Source: Seiridium cupressi (taxonomy: Eukaryota > Ascomycota > Sordariomycetes > Amphisphaeriales > Sporocadaceae). From it: 64,000 bases of DNA. Both the position numbers and the translations under genes were made by a program. This document shows positions 23,536 to 37,800 of this stretch, in pieces; the stretch's first letter is position 1; each line of letters starts with the position of its first letter. The notes beneath the pieces were generated by a model, which saw only the letters and a list, made by a program, of their open reading frames with translations, was not told the origin of the DNA and made no database searches. Location: assembly GCA_036674765.1 (NCBI GenBank), contig JARVKI010000006.1, positions 186,001-250,000 of the forward strand. Reading direction: 5' to 3'.

Positions 23536-24553
23536 TTCTGCACTGCACCACCTGTTTTTTTTTCCCAGACCTGTGTTGGTGCCATCAGCTAGAGAAGATG
23601 ATCTATTTTCAAAATGGGCACTCTTGAAGGAATGGTGCAACAATGACAATGTGGGAACCCTGGCAGGGTCTACATGCATACATGCATACAGGTATCCATG
23701 TGATTCCCCCGCAGAAGATACCGCTGTTGGTCACAACGTTCATCACCAATCATTCGTCGCCATATCTATGGATCGACCTGGCGCACATACAATGAGTCAC
23801 TGGCAAGCCGGTCTGCCGTCCAGAACTCTCGTTGTTGGCATAACCCAAGCATTATATGTATATGTATAGCCCCATATAATTTGCTGTGGGGTTTTCGTAT
23901 ACTTGCAGCGTTGTTGGCCTTGTCCCCACGTTGCGCACAGTACAAAATATGCTCTCCGTAGCAGGAGTCTTAAACATGGTTCAAGTGACTGGAAAAAAGG
24001 ATTTGGCAGCGAGGAGGCCGTATCAGAGTCCGCTTCTATAAAATTTCTTTTTTTTTTACCCATCGGATCTTGAATATTGTCTAGCATGTCCTGTTACACC
24101 GTTTGAAGTCAACCGTCCTAGGGTGGTATTGACTGGTATCAAAACAAAAAGACCCCGTAGTCTCGCCCTCCTAAGCTCGATACGCACACCGGGTCTTTTT
24201 TTTTTTTTTCTCTCAAGATTCATGCTACCGCATTTTACCTGCGTCACCGTCGATGCTCCATGGTGGGCAGCCATGACCCCGGTACCGATTATCTACCTCA
24301 TTAGGAACTCCGTTCTGCCGCCTCTCCCTATCCAGGGACAGAATTCGCCGATTCTCATATGTTTCTCATTGTCATGTAGTGCATCGCTGAAAACAAATAG
24401 CATGATCCCCCCAAAACAGCTGGAGGAAACACCGAAAGGACCCCAAACAACAACCATTCTGGCAACGCCATCGAAAGTCGGTGTTTACGTCTGAGCCGAA
24501 GCGTGTCGAATCTTCGTAGTATCTTCGCGTTGTGTACTGCCGGATATAACTGT
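23536..24553. other. Intergenic between hog1 3' end and permease start
   Basis: Both genes are on the minus strand, so this is the permease promoter plus the hog1 3' region. It has T-runs near 24.05 and 24.2 kb and short random frames only. Confidence 0.5.
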
Positions 24554-26067
<1,514 letters not shown>

Positions 26068-29000
26068 TGTGAACCGTGATGCTGCGTGGCGGTGGTTGGA
26101 AGGAGAGGATGTCGCTGCGCTGAATGCGGGCAGTGAAGATAGTATTGAGGAGCGGGGTAAAAGCGCTGCAAGAAGAAGTCTTGTATTGCCGGACAAACTC
26201 CAGGACAAGCGACGGGCTCAGGTATTGTTTGGGATGGGAAAATGGACGAAGAGATGGGAAAGTGAGAAAGCGAAACAGGATTTGCGCGTCGGGGCCCTGG
26301 CCAAGGTTCTTCCACGCAAAGACTGCTTGGCTGGCTGGCTAGCGATCGCGATCGAGGAGCAGACCGTTCCGGACAGGTGGATGCCGGGTGTTGTTTTGGT
26401 CGTTGACTAGTGGTCCAGGTGCCTGAGACCTGGGTTTTCTGCTGTGGAGGCAGAGGCGACAACTGTCGGCTTCCGGTGTGCTGTGAATAAAGGTACAACC
26501 CCCACTACATACACAACTAATAACTAGAGGGATCTCTGTTGCGACCGTGCGGCAGACGGGCGATATCGATATCGTGTGCAATCACTTCGTTGGCGTAAAT
26601 TCAATGTCTGTTCAGGAGAATTGTAAGCGCTGCGATTTGGGAGCGACTCAGGTCGGGCCGAAAGGTGCTGCTTTCTTTTTATGGATGAGAGAAGACACCG
26701 TCTTCTGCAAATGCAAGAGCGGACGTTAAGCATTGGGGGATGCGCATTAAAGAGGCTGGCTTTCTGAGGCAGGAAGTATGGACGCAACCAATAGACCACT
26801 ATTGCTATGCTATGCCATGATATGCTTTGGGCGGCTGGCGAGCTGAGCTGAGCTGACCTTCTCCGCCCGCCATGTCACCCAGATCATGTAGGCATTGACC
26901 GCGAGAAATGGAACGAGATCAGGCGCTTGCCGGTCACGCGGAGGCAATGGCGCCGCTTTGATGGATGGTAGGAGTTGGGGCTCTGCTCACCGGTGAGAGC
27001 TGTGTTCCTAGTCGTGAGTCTTGCCTATACACAAGGGGGTTGTCTGAATGTCTTGTTCGACACGTGAAACGCTTTGGGCTCGGTTTTCTGCGGTTTGCAG
27101 TGATAGTAGCGCTGTCGATCGTTTCGTTGTCTTTCAAGCGACACGTTGGAGAATGAAGGCTCTCAAAGCCAAGGCTCGTTCCGAGTGTCAGGCAAGGATG
27201 GCCTGTTGGTCGATGTTGCCCAACGAGTGGATTTGGTATTCTGTTGGTCTGACGTGATGCTATACCGCGAGGTGTTCGTTGTGGCGTCTTCTATGGAGCA
27301 GGTCTGTGGCGGCAGCTAATTCGTGTCTCCCTGAAAAGAGAAAACAGAGGAGGATGGTTGTGCAAGCCGGACAAGCACAATGGCAGACGGAGAAATCGGT
27401 CAACAGAAAGACTGAGCCTCGTTAAAACAACACGGAGAGAGACGGTCTTGCACTGGAATAAACTTCTGGGCACGAGTAGAGATGGGAAAGCTGCTGGACA
27501 ACGCAGGTTTCTGTGTGATATGGAATTTGTTGCACTGGATTCTGCTATTCGATGCCGATGCCGCGGACCCATGAACTTGTTGGCTCCATCCCACTATCCC
27601 GAGCATGAGACTCGTTGTCCCTGACACGCGCTACCCTTGCATGTTACCTTCTGATGGTCAACTTCGCTTGATTGGGCCACTGAGCCGCAACATGCCACGA
27701 TGCCGCCACGGTGCTTTGTGGTGTTTTTCTGCTTCGGCACAATCTCACTGTCACTGCTGGGACCCCTCCCCGCGGTCTGGACTACGGCGGGACTGGCATT
27801 AGTGAGGGGTATTGGAGCCTGGAGACGACGTTGATTGGCTGGAGCTTCGTCCAGTCCCTTTAGGAGCCACTCAGGAGGCTACCTCTTATAACACTGATAG
27901 CTATGACGTCATGCTGGTATCTGAGCGAGCCCGGTGCTGAGGTGCCACTCCTCATAAACCGACAAGCGCCTCAGAATGGCCAAGGATTATTGCGCTTAGA
28001 GCCCAGGACTGGTCCCGCCGCTATTGGCAATCGAACAATGGCTGTCAAATCGACGATAGCCGCTATTTGCAATACTCGCCAGTATGCTTTGGGAAGGCTA
28101 TTTGAAAACCAGAGCTCCTTGCGCCTGTTCAGCAGCAGGTCGTTTAGCGGTCTGTATCTTGGCTCGCCAACATGGCTTCCTTCCGAGGGATTTTCATGCT
28201 AGACTCGTCTGATCCAATTCGTCCCATGGTGTTGACATTGCCATCAAGATTTCAATGAGTCGCCTCATTCTGCATGGTATTGTCATGATGCAGGCCGTGT
28301 CTTGAGAACGCCCATCGCATGCAGACGAATGTACCTACCTAGGTCCACTCTCTCCCGAGTGCATGACATGGTCCATGACGTCTGTCAGGGTCTAGTTAAT
28401 GTCAAATGCTGCGTTTCCATATTCTTGAAAACATCGACTTTACAGTACGGACCCTGCCGAACCCTTAATCTGGCTTGCACCATCTGCCAGCTGCATGTTG
28501 TGGAATGCAATGCTCTTCATAGTGTGCTGGTCCTTGCAAATAATGTACCTGGGTTACCCTTCCAGGAACTCCTACACCCAATGGCGATACCATATCCACT
28601 CTAGTGCATAATCAGGTCCTCCACAGGCCAAATCTTGCAGGTGACTTGCAGTCGACCCGGAGGATTAGCTCCTAACCTCTCAGAAATTGTAATCTCTAAA
28701 GCTCGCATAATTCGAACAGTTAGTTTGCAGTCAGGCTCAAATGCAGAATCACCGCGAAAGCTTGGCATGCAAGTCACACAATCTGGGTCGGATCTATGAA
28801 TAAACTAGTGATACCGGAGAACCTTCCGTTCCAATCTCTAGTCGCCGTGTCAGAGCATCGTATCCCGTGGTGAATCGTTGGAAACCCAAAGCCCATGAAG
28901 CTCTGCGAGCACCTGGGAACTGCCGTTAGTGTTAGTAGAAGCGAAGCATTCCATATCCCCATTAATCGCACCCCATTGTGGTAGCCATCAAAGTAATGTT

Positions 29001-32000
29001 GAATGCCCGTTCGTATGTACAGTAGTTCAAACCCCGCCCAAATCCTGGTTTTGAACCGTATGAGGTCACGGCCATGACAAGTATTACGCTGTCCATATGT
29101 ACCTACATGACATATCCACCAACTGGGCCCGCACTTTCGCATTTGCTGAGGCTTTAGAACGAGGCCACCCGACGTCAGCAGCACCTGTCCCTACAGATAA
29201 GCACTTCTGCTTTGCAAGTCGCGGAGATGCTCCTGAATGATGGAACGGCATCGCCAGGCCGCTATAATAATAGTAGAGCGGCTATGGGTGATGCACGATT
29301 GTCAAGATCTGATTTCATCCTAGTAGATCTCGGGAGGAACTCGCGTAATTCATAACTGGCATTTGGTTCCTGGCGATCAGTCCACCCAAATCGGAAATTC
29401 AACACGACCATCTCCACAGCTCCTCGCAAGCCCAAGCTTCTAGAATATTTCCTGGTGGGCGCCTAGCCTTGGTGGTGTGAGGTACGTGCCAGGCTCCATC
29501 AGTTCTTGACAACCCCGTGTCTGCATTATGCCTCTGTGATGGAACGGGTCGTTGTTGCATACATATGCAGAACAGGCACAGCGCCATGCCGAACCGTACA
29601 TCTTCTGTATAATAGCGATGATGACGTATCAGAACATAACATCCATTCTTTACGACTGCTCCTGATTAAGTCGTGCGCCAACCGGAAACGTGGCTAGTTG
29701 TTTTGCTTGGCAGGCATAACGCTCTGTTTCCCTTGGAGAATTCGCGTATAATTGCCCCCGGACTCGGAGCCTGGTGTCTTGGCCTCAACACCTGCAAGCC
29801 GAAGACTTGGGCCAGTCCCTCATTTGCGACTAGAGTTAGCCCGGTCTTTGTGCTGGCCCTACGATCCATTCCGCTGGGACGGTACGTGTTATTGGCTACA
29901 TGAACCACACCGGGCGGCATTTGCTCTTGTTCTGTCCACATAGTGGCGTGCTTGACTGCCCAGGTGGATCTGACTCGTCTTATATGGTACTACCTGTCTA
30001 CTGGATGCTCAGGAACTGACCCCTGACAGCTGAACCATCCATATGACAAAGCAGTAACAACGTTCATCCTTCTATCTTTGAATTACGTTACGGGAGCCTG
30101 TTAATTTCAGGGTGTTGGGCATTATCGACGTTTTGATCGGCCCAGCGCCGAGTCTTTCCGCAATAGTATTCTTGACATTCTTTGATCCTTGAGTTTTACC
30201 CACAATCGTTAGCTATCCAGGGGCTCATTCATCGATATTGGCGTTTTGGGAGCAACAACGCCTCTTGTCGTACTCGGCGCTCAGATTATGAACGCTTGAG
30301 AAAGAGCTCCTGCCCTGCCTGTTTATAAACACACCTTCGCACAAAGATTACGCCAAACAACTTTTCTTGGAAATCCAGGAGCAAACAGGGATTCCCAGAG
30401 CGAGATGCCACTAAAAATATCGAGAAGCTTGGATATCAATGATCATCACCTATGTATGTACGGGCAGACTAAACTAAGGAATCCCTACAAATGCGAACGA
30501 TTCGAAATAAGAATAATAATCACAAACAGTTATGTTGGCTTCTTATTCTCTCGTTGTCATACAGCATATTCCCCTTGTTCAATGGTGCCTAACTTGCTTG
30601 TGCCAAGGCGAGACACCGGAAGTCTAGCTTTAGTATGCTGAAGAAGAAGCAAAGTTCAGCATATTTTCTATAATCACGATGCTTAGCATGGGGGCTGATC
30701 TATACGTAGCCTTGAAACCAATAATGTTCTTGCTGCATACTATATATACCATTGCAGCAGCACGGTTCTCTGGGGGTAGGAAATATTCGCGAGCCTGGAA
30801 ACCCGGCCGGGTGCGCCATATAATGGTCGATAAAACATTCACTTCTGTGGCATCAGTACTAGATGCCGAACGGCTGGCTAAGATTATTCCCGTTCTTTTC
30901 ACCCTTTGACGAAATACTTTTAATCATATACGCCATGAAGTTATTGATTAGTTGTCCCTTGTATCATATGAATATTATGTACAATCTTCTATTTGGGGGG
31001 CTATTTGAGGCATACCAATTTCGCGGTCAATGTCGTGGTGATGATGGGAATGACATTTGAAAGGAAATTCGACAAGCAAAGATCAGAATCAATTAAAACC
31101 ATCGTTGCCGCAACACGAAGACTTTGACCAATAATCAAACCCCAGGCGGAATATGCTTAAGTGTGCTGGCACAAACACAAAATACCAAAGACAACGATGT
31201 CAATGGCTTTGGTCAATTACGGAACGACTATATGACGAAATGCTGTTCGGATGATGCACCCCTTTATTTAGATTGACCAACCTAATGTGAATAGTTTCCC
31301 AGCAAGCCAGAGTGAGAGTAACATGGCCAGGAAGGCCGCCTGAGTAATGCCGTTATTGAATAGGCCTAGTGATCTCCTCCGAGGAGTACGTGGGACTATA
31401 CATAACGTAGGTGGCTATAAATGCTCCCGTAGGACCGATTGGCAACAAAGAAAATTTAGCTGTTCGGCATCTTGTTAGTTCCTTGCTTAGGTCATAATAT
31501 AACCTGGACTGTTCGCGTTGGAGGATTAACCAAAGCAGCAACCCGCTCCTGTTAGTCCTACCCATTTTGGCCAATTATTGGGATCATTTATCGAAATGTG
31601 GATCTTTTAGACTTTATTGTTGTCTCCTATTGATCGATGTCGGCCTTGTTTAGCTTCTGGCCCCGCGACTCCCTAAAAGGGTCGATGCGAGGTTTCGATT
31701 TGAGTGTGTTTCCTGTGTGCTGATTGTACTTAAGTTGCCTCACTGTACTGGGATCTGTATGACCCAAGACCGAAACGCAAGCAAACCGAATCGTCAGTGT
31801 CACTTTCAAATTTTTGAGGTGCAGCTGTAGTATCATCCTCTTAAATACAACTTGCTCCATGGTATTCAGTGGTTAAGATATCCGGATCGTAACAAGTTCC
31901 GAGGTAATGATCTGAGACAGATGATTCCACGGATTATAGCCTAGGAACAAACGGCCATGTTCTCGATGCTAGTATAACATGCCATGGAAACGTGTGCTTA

Positions 32001-32053
32001 TGCGAAAACTTGGGTATCTAATGATATACTAATTGCAGACCCGTGGCGTGACC
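26068..32053. other. 6-kb gene-poor stretch upstream of hog1
   Basis: Begins with the hog1 promoter and leader. It includes the pentamer run GAGCTGAGCTGAGCTGA near 26840 and a GATCGCGATCG palindrome near 26345. Frames above 60 codons are present on both strands but mostly lack ATG starts and known motifs; the longest is 28774-29184 (minus, 136 codons, GTG-started). A TATA-like TTTATAAA near 30320 precedes a 78-codon plus frame at 30405. Another minus frame, 31627-31860, has a recombinase-like phrase discussed in the findings. The 29-32 kb part is AT-rich. I cannot support a gene here. Confidence 0.5.
27903..27912. promoter_or_regulatory. CRE palindrome ATGACGTCAT
   Basis: Ten-base perfect palindrome containing the ATF/CREB core TGACGTCA. 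It lies about 1.8 kb upstream of hog1 on the sequence and may serve hog1 or an unrecognised transcript. Confidence 0.3.
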
Positions 32054-34000
32054 TTAATGACTGCTCCCCCAAGGGTTTTGGAACTCATCGTCGTTACCAT
32101 TGCCATATAGGGGGCTAGTCGCATCATGCGTATCATTCGTTTCTTCCAACCATTGCCTTGATTCCTCAACCTCGGGACTTTCCTCATCAGGAGTCGGTTC
32201 GCCTATGGCAAAGGTGTCGTCATCTTCCTCTTCCGCCTCTTCTAATAAGATCTGGGGGTCTGAGGTCGATAGGACCGGAGCACCCAATGGACCCTGTTTT
32301 TGAGTTTCTGCTTGTTCTTCACTTGCAGGCTTCGGGACCGGTGCGGCACTTCCCACAGATGGCACGTCCAGTGCGCTCTCTCTCCTCGTCTCTTTTGCCT
32401 TTCCCTTCTTCAAGACTTTGCTGAGAGTTTCGGTGCTCGATGTCGTGCGGGCTAGTGGCCGGAATTCTGGCGCAGCATTCCATGCGCCTGAGGGGTTTTG
32501 GAAGACGGACGAATGCCCAATCCACCGTTCTCTCGCGGGTATGTTCGCCGTGACGACAGGATACTCCAGACCTGTTAGTTGCATGACTTTTTGAATTATA
32601 AAGAACTTAACTTACATTCCAATCCCCAAATTCCAATTCGCGCGCTTTATCAAACAGATCCTCATCCTTGGCGTCCAGACTTGTCTCATCGGTGTCGCCT
32701 TCGCTATACTTGGGATTCGGACCACTGGGGCCCCCATTGGAGTTGAGCAGTGGAGTGTTTGCGCTCACCTCTCCTCTGACCTCTTCGGGTCGAGGAATCC
32801 AGTACTTTGCCTCGCCTCCACGCTTGTAGCGCATGCCCTGCTTCAATCTCGCAAAACGAGAGCTGGAATCTTCGTGCGCAATGACCTTCCCAGTCGAGTC
32901 GAACACACGGTAGCTGTACTTGTCACCCCGGAATGTCTCCTTCGAATCCTCAATAAGGTCAACAATGCCGAAAGCATCACGTGCCGCATACTTGACCGGC
33001 ATCCTTGCTGCCGAAATCGTGTTATCGGCAAAGTCGTGCCAAGAAAATGCGTACCAGTGCGCAATTGCGAAAATTGGCATCTCGCAACAGATCAGGGCAT
33101 CCTGGATGGCAGCTGCCAAGTTGTCAGAGGTATAGCCTTCCACGGTATCCGGTATGGCACCGAGCCAGACGAGGATGGATAGAAAGAAACCCTGCCAGTA
33201 CGAAGCGAAAATGATAAGCTTGATGCACAAGAACTTTGGAACTGGCCGAAATGGCAGCAAGTCGTTATGCATACAAACCCAAAAGAGTCCTAGCGAGTAC
33301 AGACTGACGGTCACGCTGATGTTGTAAACGATACCACTCCATAAATAACCTGACGTAGCGCCGATATACCCTTCCTGATACACGCCTGTCGCCTTCATGA
33401 TGATGGCCGCAAGAGCCAATATAGGTTTGAGCCACGCGTATTGCAAGATACCCCGCTTAATGGCCAAGAATGTGTAGGGGTCGGAGATATCAACTTTCGG
33501 TAGGACGTGGTTCAGGGGCCAGAGATGGTGGACTGGAGCTCGGCCATGTGCCATGATAATCAATGCTCGCTCGCCATGGACGTAGTTGATGAGGAGTTGG
33601 AAGAAAGTATAGATGGTGAAGGCCTCATATATATCTCGTATTGGATCCAGGAACTGGGCCGCGGTCAAGGAGACCATGCTAACCCATGATGATAGTGAGT
33701 AGATCGGGACCATGAGTAGGATCCGCACGACATATCGCTGTAGGAGAGGCTTTCGATAGTTTTTACTGTGATTGAATTAACACGACGCGACAAGGGCTGC
33801 CCAGGCGGGATGAACATACAGTTGAAACCATACAGAACTAGACCGAGAAGTAGATAATTAGCCTTGCTCACTCCCTAGATGATGTGGTCAAGCCGAAAAG
33901 GGCATACTTACACTATCGAAAGCAACGTCGCAGCCAATGAGGCGACGCCGGCAACTATTGTTGCGCTGACTTGAAACCTTCCTCCAGTGCCACCGGCCAT
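32054..34000 (-). CDS. hfl1: Hfl1/TMEM184-like vacuolar membrane protein (DUF300, Solute_trans_a)
   Basis: Seven-transmembrane protein of the organic solute transporter alpha-like family. In S. pombe the relative Hfl1 sits in the vacuole membrane and recruits Atg8. Exons 33912-34000, 33820-33837 (18 nt), 32616-33765 and 32054-32563; introns of 74, 54 and 52 bp; product 588 aa. Start MAGGTGGRFQVSATIVAGVA leads into TM1; the spliced text IVSVWFQLKNYRKPLLQRYV is the family hallmark. Later blocks are MVPIYSLSSWVSM, IYEAFTIYTFFQLLINYV, GILQYAWLKPILALAAI, LPFRPVPKFLCIKLIIFASY and FAIAHWYAFSWHDF. The cytosolic tail carries ELEFGDWN-YPVV and is acidic near its end (LEEAEEEDDDTF), where autophagy-related binding sites occur in the family; I do not claim a specific motif. 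It is divergently paired with csf1. Confidence 0.88.
33820..33837 (-). other. 18-nt microexon of the hfl1-like gene
   Basis: Lies between acceptor TCTAG and donor GTATGT. It encodes most of SVWFQ, joining TM1 to the LKNYRKP motif; both neighbours join in phase only through it. Confidence 0.72.
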
Positions 34001-34882
34001 TTTCGAAATGGCAGAGCCCTTGGCTGGGCAGAGGTTGGCGGAAAAGATGAAGAGCTCAGGGGAGGACAGCATCAAGAAGCATGGTGCATATCAAGGTCCA
34101 GGCAGCCAGAAGCGGCAGCTTTTTGTGACGTTGTGGAGGTGCAAGTCCTCCGACACGTCGTAACTCGTCATCTGAGCAACATTGGGGGAGGCGGGACAGG
34201 GGTCTGGCACTGGCATTCTCAGCATTAGCGCGCTCTGGCACATGCCTCTCACTAATGTAATGTAGACCTCCAAGTCTTGGCCAGGCCTGGCAGCCTGGAG
34301 CTGCCAATTGGCTGGCGAGCTTAAGACCGCCACACATGCTCAATATACTGGTGCACTAGAGACACCCATCATGAGAGGGGAGAGTAGTCAAGGCAACAAC
34401 ACAATCTTTCGCTATCAAATTCGTAGATACTGGCGGATCTCTGTCGTGCATGAGAAGAGCCGCCCTTATGTGTGTATCTGTGAATCGACAGTCTAGAATT
34501 AGGTAGTGGCCACCGTACCCAACGTACCCAACGGACGCTAGCTAATGTAGTTTCCCCACATGTGCACGCTGCGCAGGGGGGGATAGGCTAGAGGCGCGTC
34601 ACTGCTCTGGAAATATGAATTGGATCGCAGCTACAGACTGCAATTGCCCGACCTCAGACCAACGTCGCCGAGAGAGAAGGGCAGAAACTCGACCGCCAAC
34701 GACGAGCGCAAACGGCAGGTCGGCAATTCCTCGTCACCCGAAACCTATCACGTCGTTGCTCAACACAGCTATGGACCGGAGCTCTAGGCTTTGCATAGCT
34801 GCACTTGCCGGCCCGAAGTAGGAGGGGACATTGAGGCGGTCGCGAGGACCGAGGGAGGACCTGTATACGAGACATCGCTGCC
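34001..34882. promoter_or_regulatory. Divergent promoter region, hfl1 and csf1
   Basis: 882 bp between the two start codons, transcribed outward in both directions. A few short frames only. No TATA box close to either start and no well-matched factor site that I would name. Confidence 0.5.
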
Positions 34883-37800
34883 ATGGCCGACACAGGGCAG
34901 GCCGAGAACCAGGATACACGATGGACCAACTTCAACCCCAGCTTTCTGGCCTTCATGATCGTGTGTGGTGTACTGTACGTTCTTGTCGACCTGTAAACGG
35001 GAAACCAGTCTCTAACAACAAACCAGCTCCATCTTCTTCCTCAACTACTTTAACAGAGTAATCGCATCTGCTGTCTCATACGTGATCCGACTCTATACAT
35101 GGCATCGACACAAAATATGGATAGACATCCAGGCCTTGCAAGTATCTCTGCTCGCCGGCCGAATCTTCTTCACCGGATTTCGATACCACGGAAACAACGA
35201 GACCATCTTGATCCAGAATGGGTACATTACATGGTCGTATTGGCTTTGGAGGGTGAAAGATGTCGACTTAAATTTGCCTAAAGCTAGAGAGACCAACGAG
35301 AGTGAAGACACCGAGAACCCAACCGACAAGAAAAACAAGTCCAGCAGACTGCCATGTCGTATCAATATCGCTGTCTCGGGTCTGGAGTGGTTCATATATA
35401 ATCGTGGTCCGGTCTACGACTCTATACTCGCGGGTATGACAGATACTGTCAACCTAGACGAGCAGAATGCGAACCACTTGGAAAAGGAGCACAGCCACCC
35501 GCGCCATAGGCTGCAAAAGGCTTCACAGAAGGTCGAGGAGCAGCTCAACAAGCTGGACTCTAAAGTCTCGAACGACAAGAAAGACTTGGAAACCTCGAAC
35601 GAAGAGAGGAGCGCCCCCAATGGGCATCGGCTCAAGACCGCTCGGTCAACATCTTTGACGGACCATGACGAAGGGTCCCCCGTTGGTGATGGCGAGATGC
35701 CCTTGATGTTGCAGCTTCTACCCATTCACTTTGAATGCGAAAAGGCCGCTGTGGTAATGGGCAACGATAACACAAAAGGTATCCTGATCATCAAAGCCAA
35801 GTCCTTGTCCGGTGAGATCGATGCGTCAGGATGTGAAACTCCCGACCCATACAGACAAATATTCAAGATCAACTTCGAGCAACCTGTTGTTGAGATGAGG
35901 GACAACGACAAGTACCAAGACGACCAGCTCACAAGAGCTGTCAAAGACAAGCAAGCTATCCTGAGCTCTGATCCAGCTCAGCACCGGCCTTTCTTTCGCA
36001 GACAACGCAGGAAAGTCTTAGGTAAATTGCGAGATATGGTGCCGTATTGGAGACGCTCCGTCGAATCGTTTTCTGTACATTCCAGAAAAGCAACCACAGC
36101 CGCGGACAATCAACTGACTGGTTCTAGTCACTGGCAAGGGCTTTCTCGGTACCTCAATGATGATGAACAAGACGACAAACTACGGTGGTCATCAGTAGAA
36201 TATGCTGCTGTAAACACAATTCTTGAAAGTCCAGAAGCTGTTCTTACAATTTTTTGGGATGTGCCTGGGAAGGTGATGGGCTCTCCTACCGCTTCCGAAG
36301 CTCTACACGACAAGGACAACATTAATGGTGCAATGCCTCCTGCTTGGGCAATCAACCTCGCCCTCAGTGGCGGCGTTGTCAATTACGGTCCATGGGCTGA
36401 TCGACATCGGGCCGAATTGCAAAGGGTGTTCAATCCCACCCTGTGTAAAGACGCAAAAGCGGCAAAAAAACTCCTCGTCGGTACGGACAGAGTTCCCACG
36501 CAGTTCAAGTTCTACCTTGAGATTGATAAGGAGGTAACGTTGAGAATACCAACCAGAGAAGACTCGAAGAACTGGAGGTGGAAAAAAGAAGCTGCAGAAC
36601 TGAGTCACCACCAAAAGCAGGAGAGGCGACGCGGAAAGAAAGGAAACAAGGAGAACTCGGCTAATGCAGCTGCTCAGCAACGCCCCTATGGATGGCTCGA
36701 TGTCAAAGTAGCCGCAAATGCTACAGTATCCTATTCGATGGATATGTTGGCTAGCTCTGCGGGTTACCATAACACTCTGGATATCGAATTGCCATCAACT
36801 GAGATATCCACAAGTGTGAACCACGGCACTCTTTGGAAGTCGGGCGTACAGCGCATTTCATGCGACATGTCTGCCCCTTTAAAGTGGAACAGCCTCCGCA
36901 ATTGGCAGTTTGATATCGACGGTGATGACCTCGAATTGTTCATCCTAAGAGACCATATTTTCTTACTCATCGACTTGATTGATGATTGGGGAAGTGGCCC
37001 GGTACAGGACTATCTGCTCTTCGTACCCTTCAAATACTTCTTGAACTTCCAGTTCCGCAATCTAAAGTTATACCTCAACGTCAACGATGTCAACATTGTC
37101 AACAACCCCACGGAGATGGAGGATAACACCTATCTCGTTCTGTCCAGCCCACTGCTCAAAGCGGATACGTGCATTTCTCTCGATTCGTACCGTCCGAACA
37201 AGAATGCTGTACCCTTCAACGTGCAAGCTGATACGCTAGATCTTGCATTGCATCTTCCAACGTGGAACACACAGGCGACATTTCTGACATCAAAAGATAT
37301 TGGTCACTTGGAGAGTCTTGCTCTTGACGGCAAATACCACTACAATGCGACAACATCAAGTATGAATACTGATACACTCGCTCTCAACGCTAGTGGGCAG
37401 TCCCTTGTTGTTACACTCCATGGTTTTCTAATTCGATATTTCCTGCAGTTGAAGGACAACTATTTCGGAGACCACATCCATTTCAAGACTTTGGATGAGT
37501 ACCAAGAAATGCTTCGCCTGAAAACAGACAATCCAGAGGCGGAGGCCGCCACTCACCCGCCACATAAAAAGTCAAATGATTTGGACGTGGTGTTGAGTGT
37601 CCGTGTCGACGACCCAAAAGTTCTTCTGCCCGCAAACTTGTACTCTGCGCGACGACACGTAGTAATTGAAGGAGCCAGCTTAGCTGCTGACCTTCGTTTC
37701 ACGAACTACTACATGGACCTTGACCTGCACGTAAGCCCCTTAAGTCTGTCTTTAGGCCAGGATGAGGACGGTGCGATCAGTCCCATGAGTGCGACTTCGA

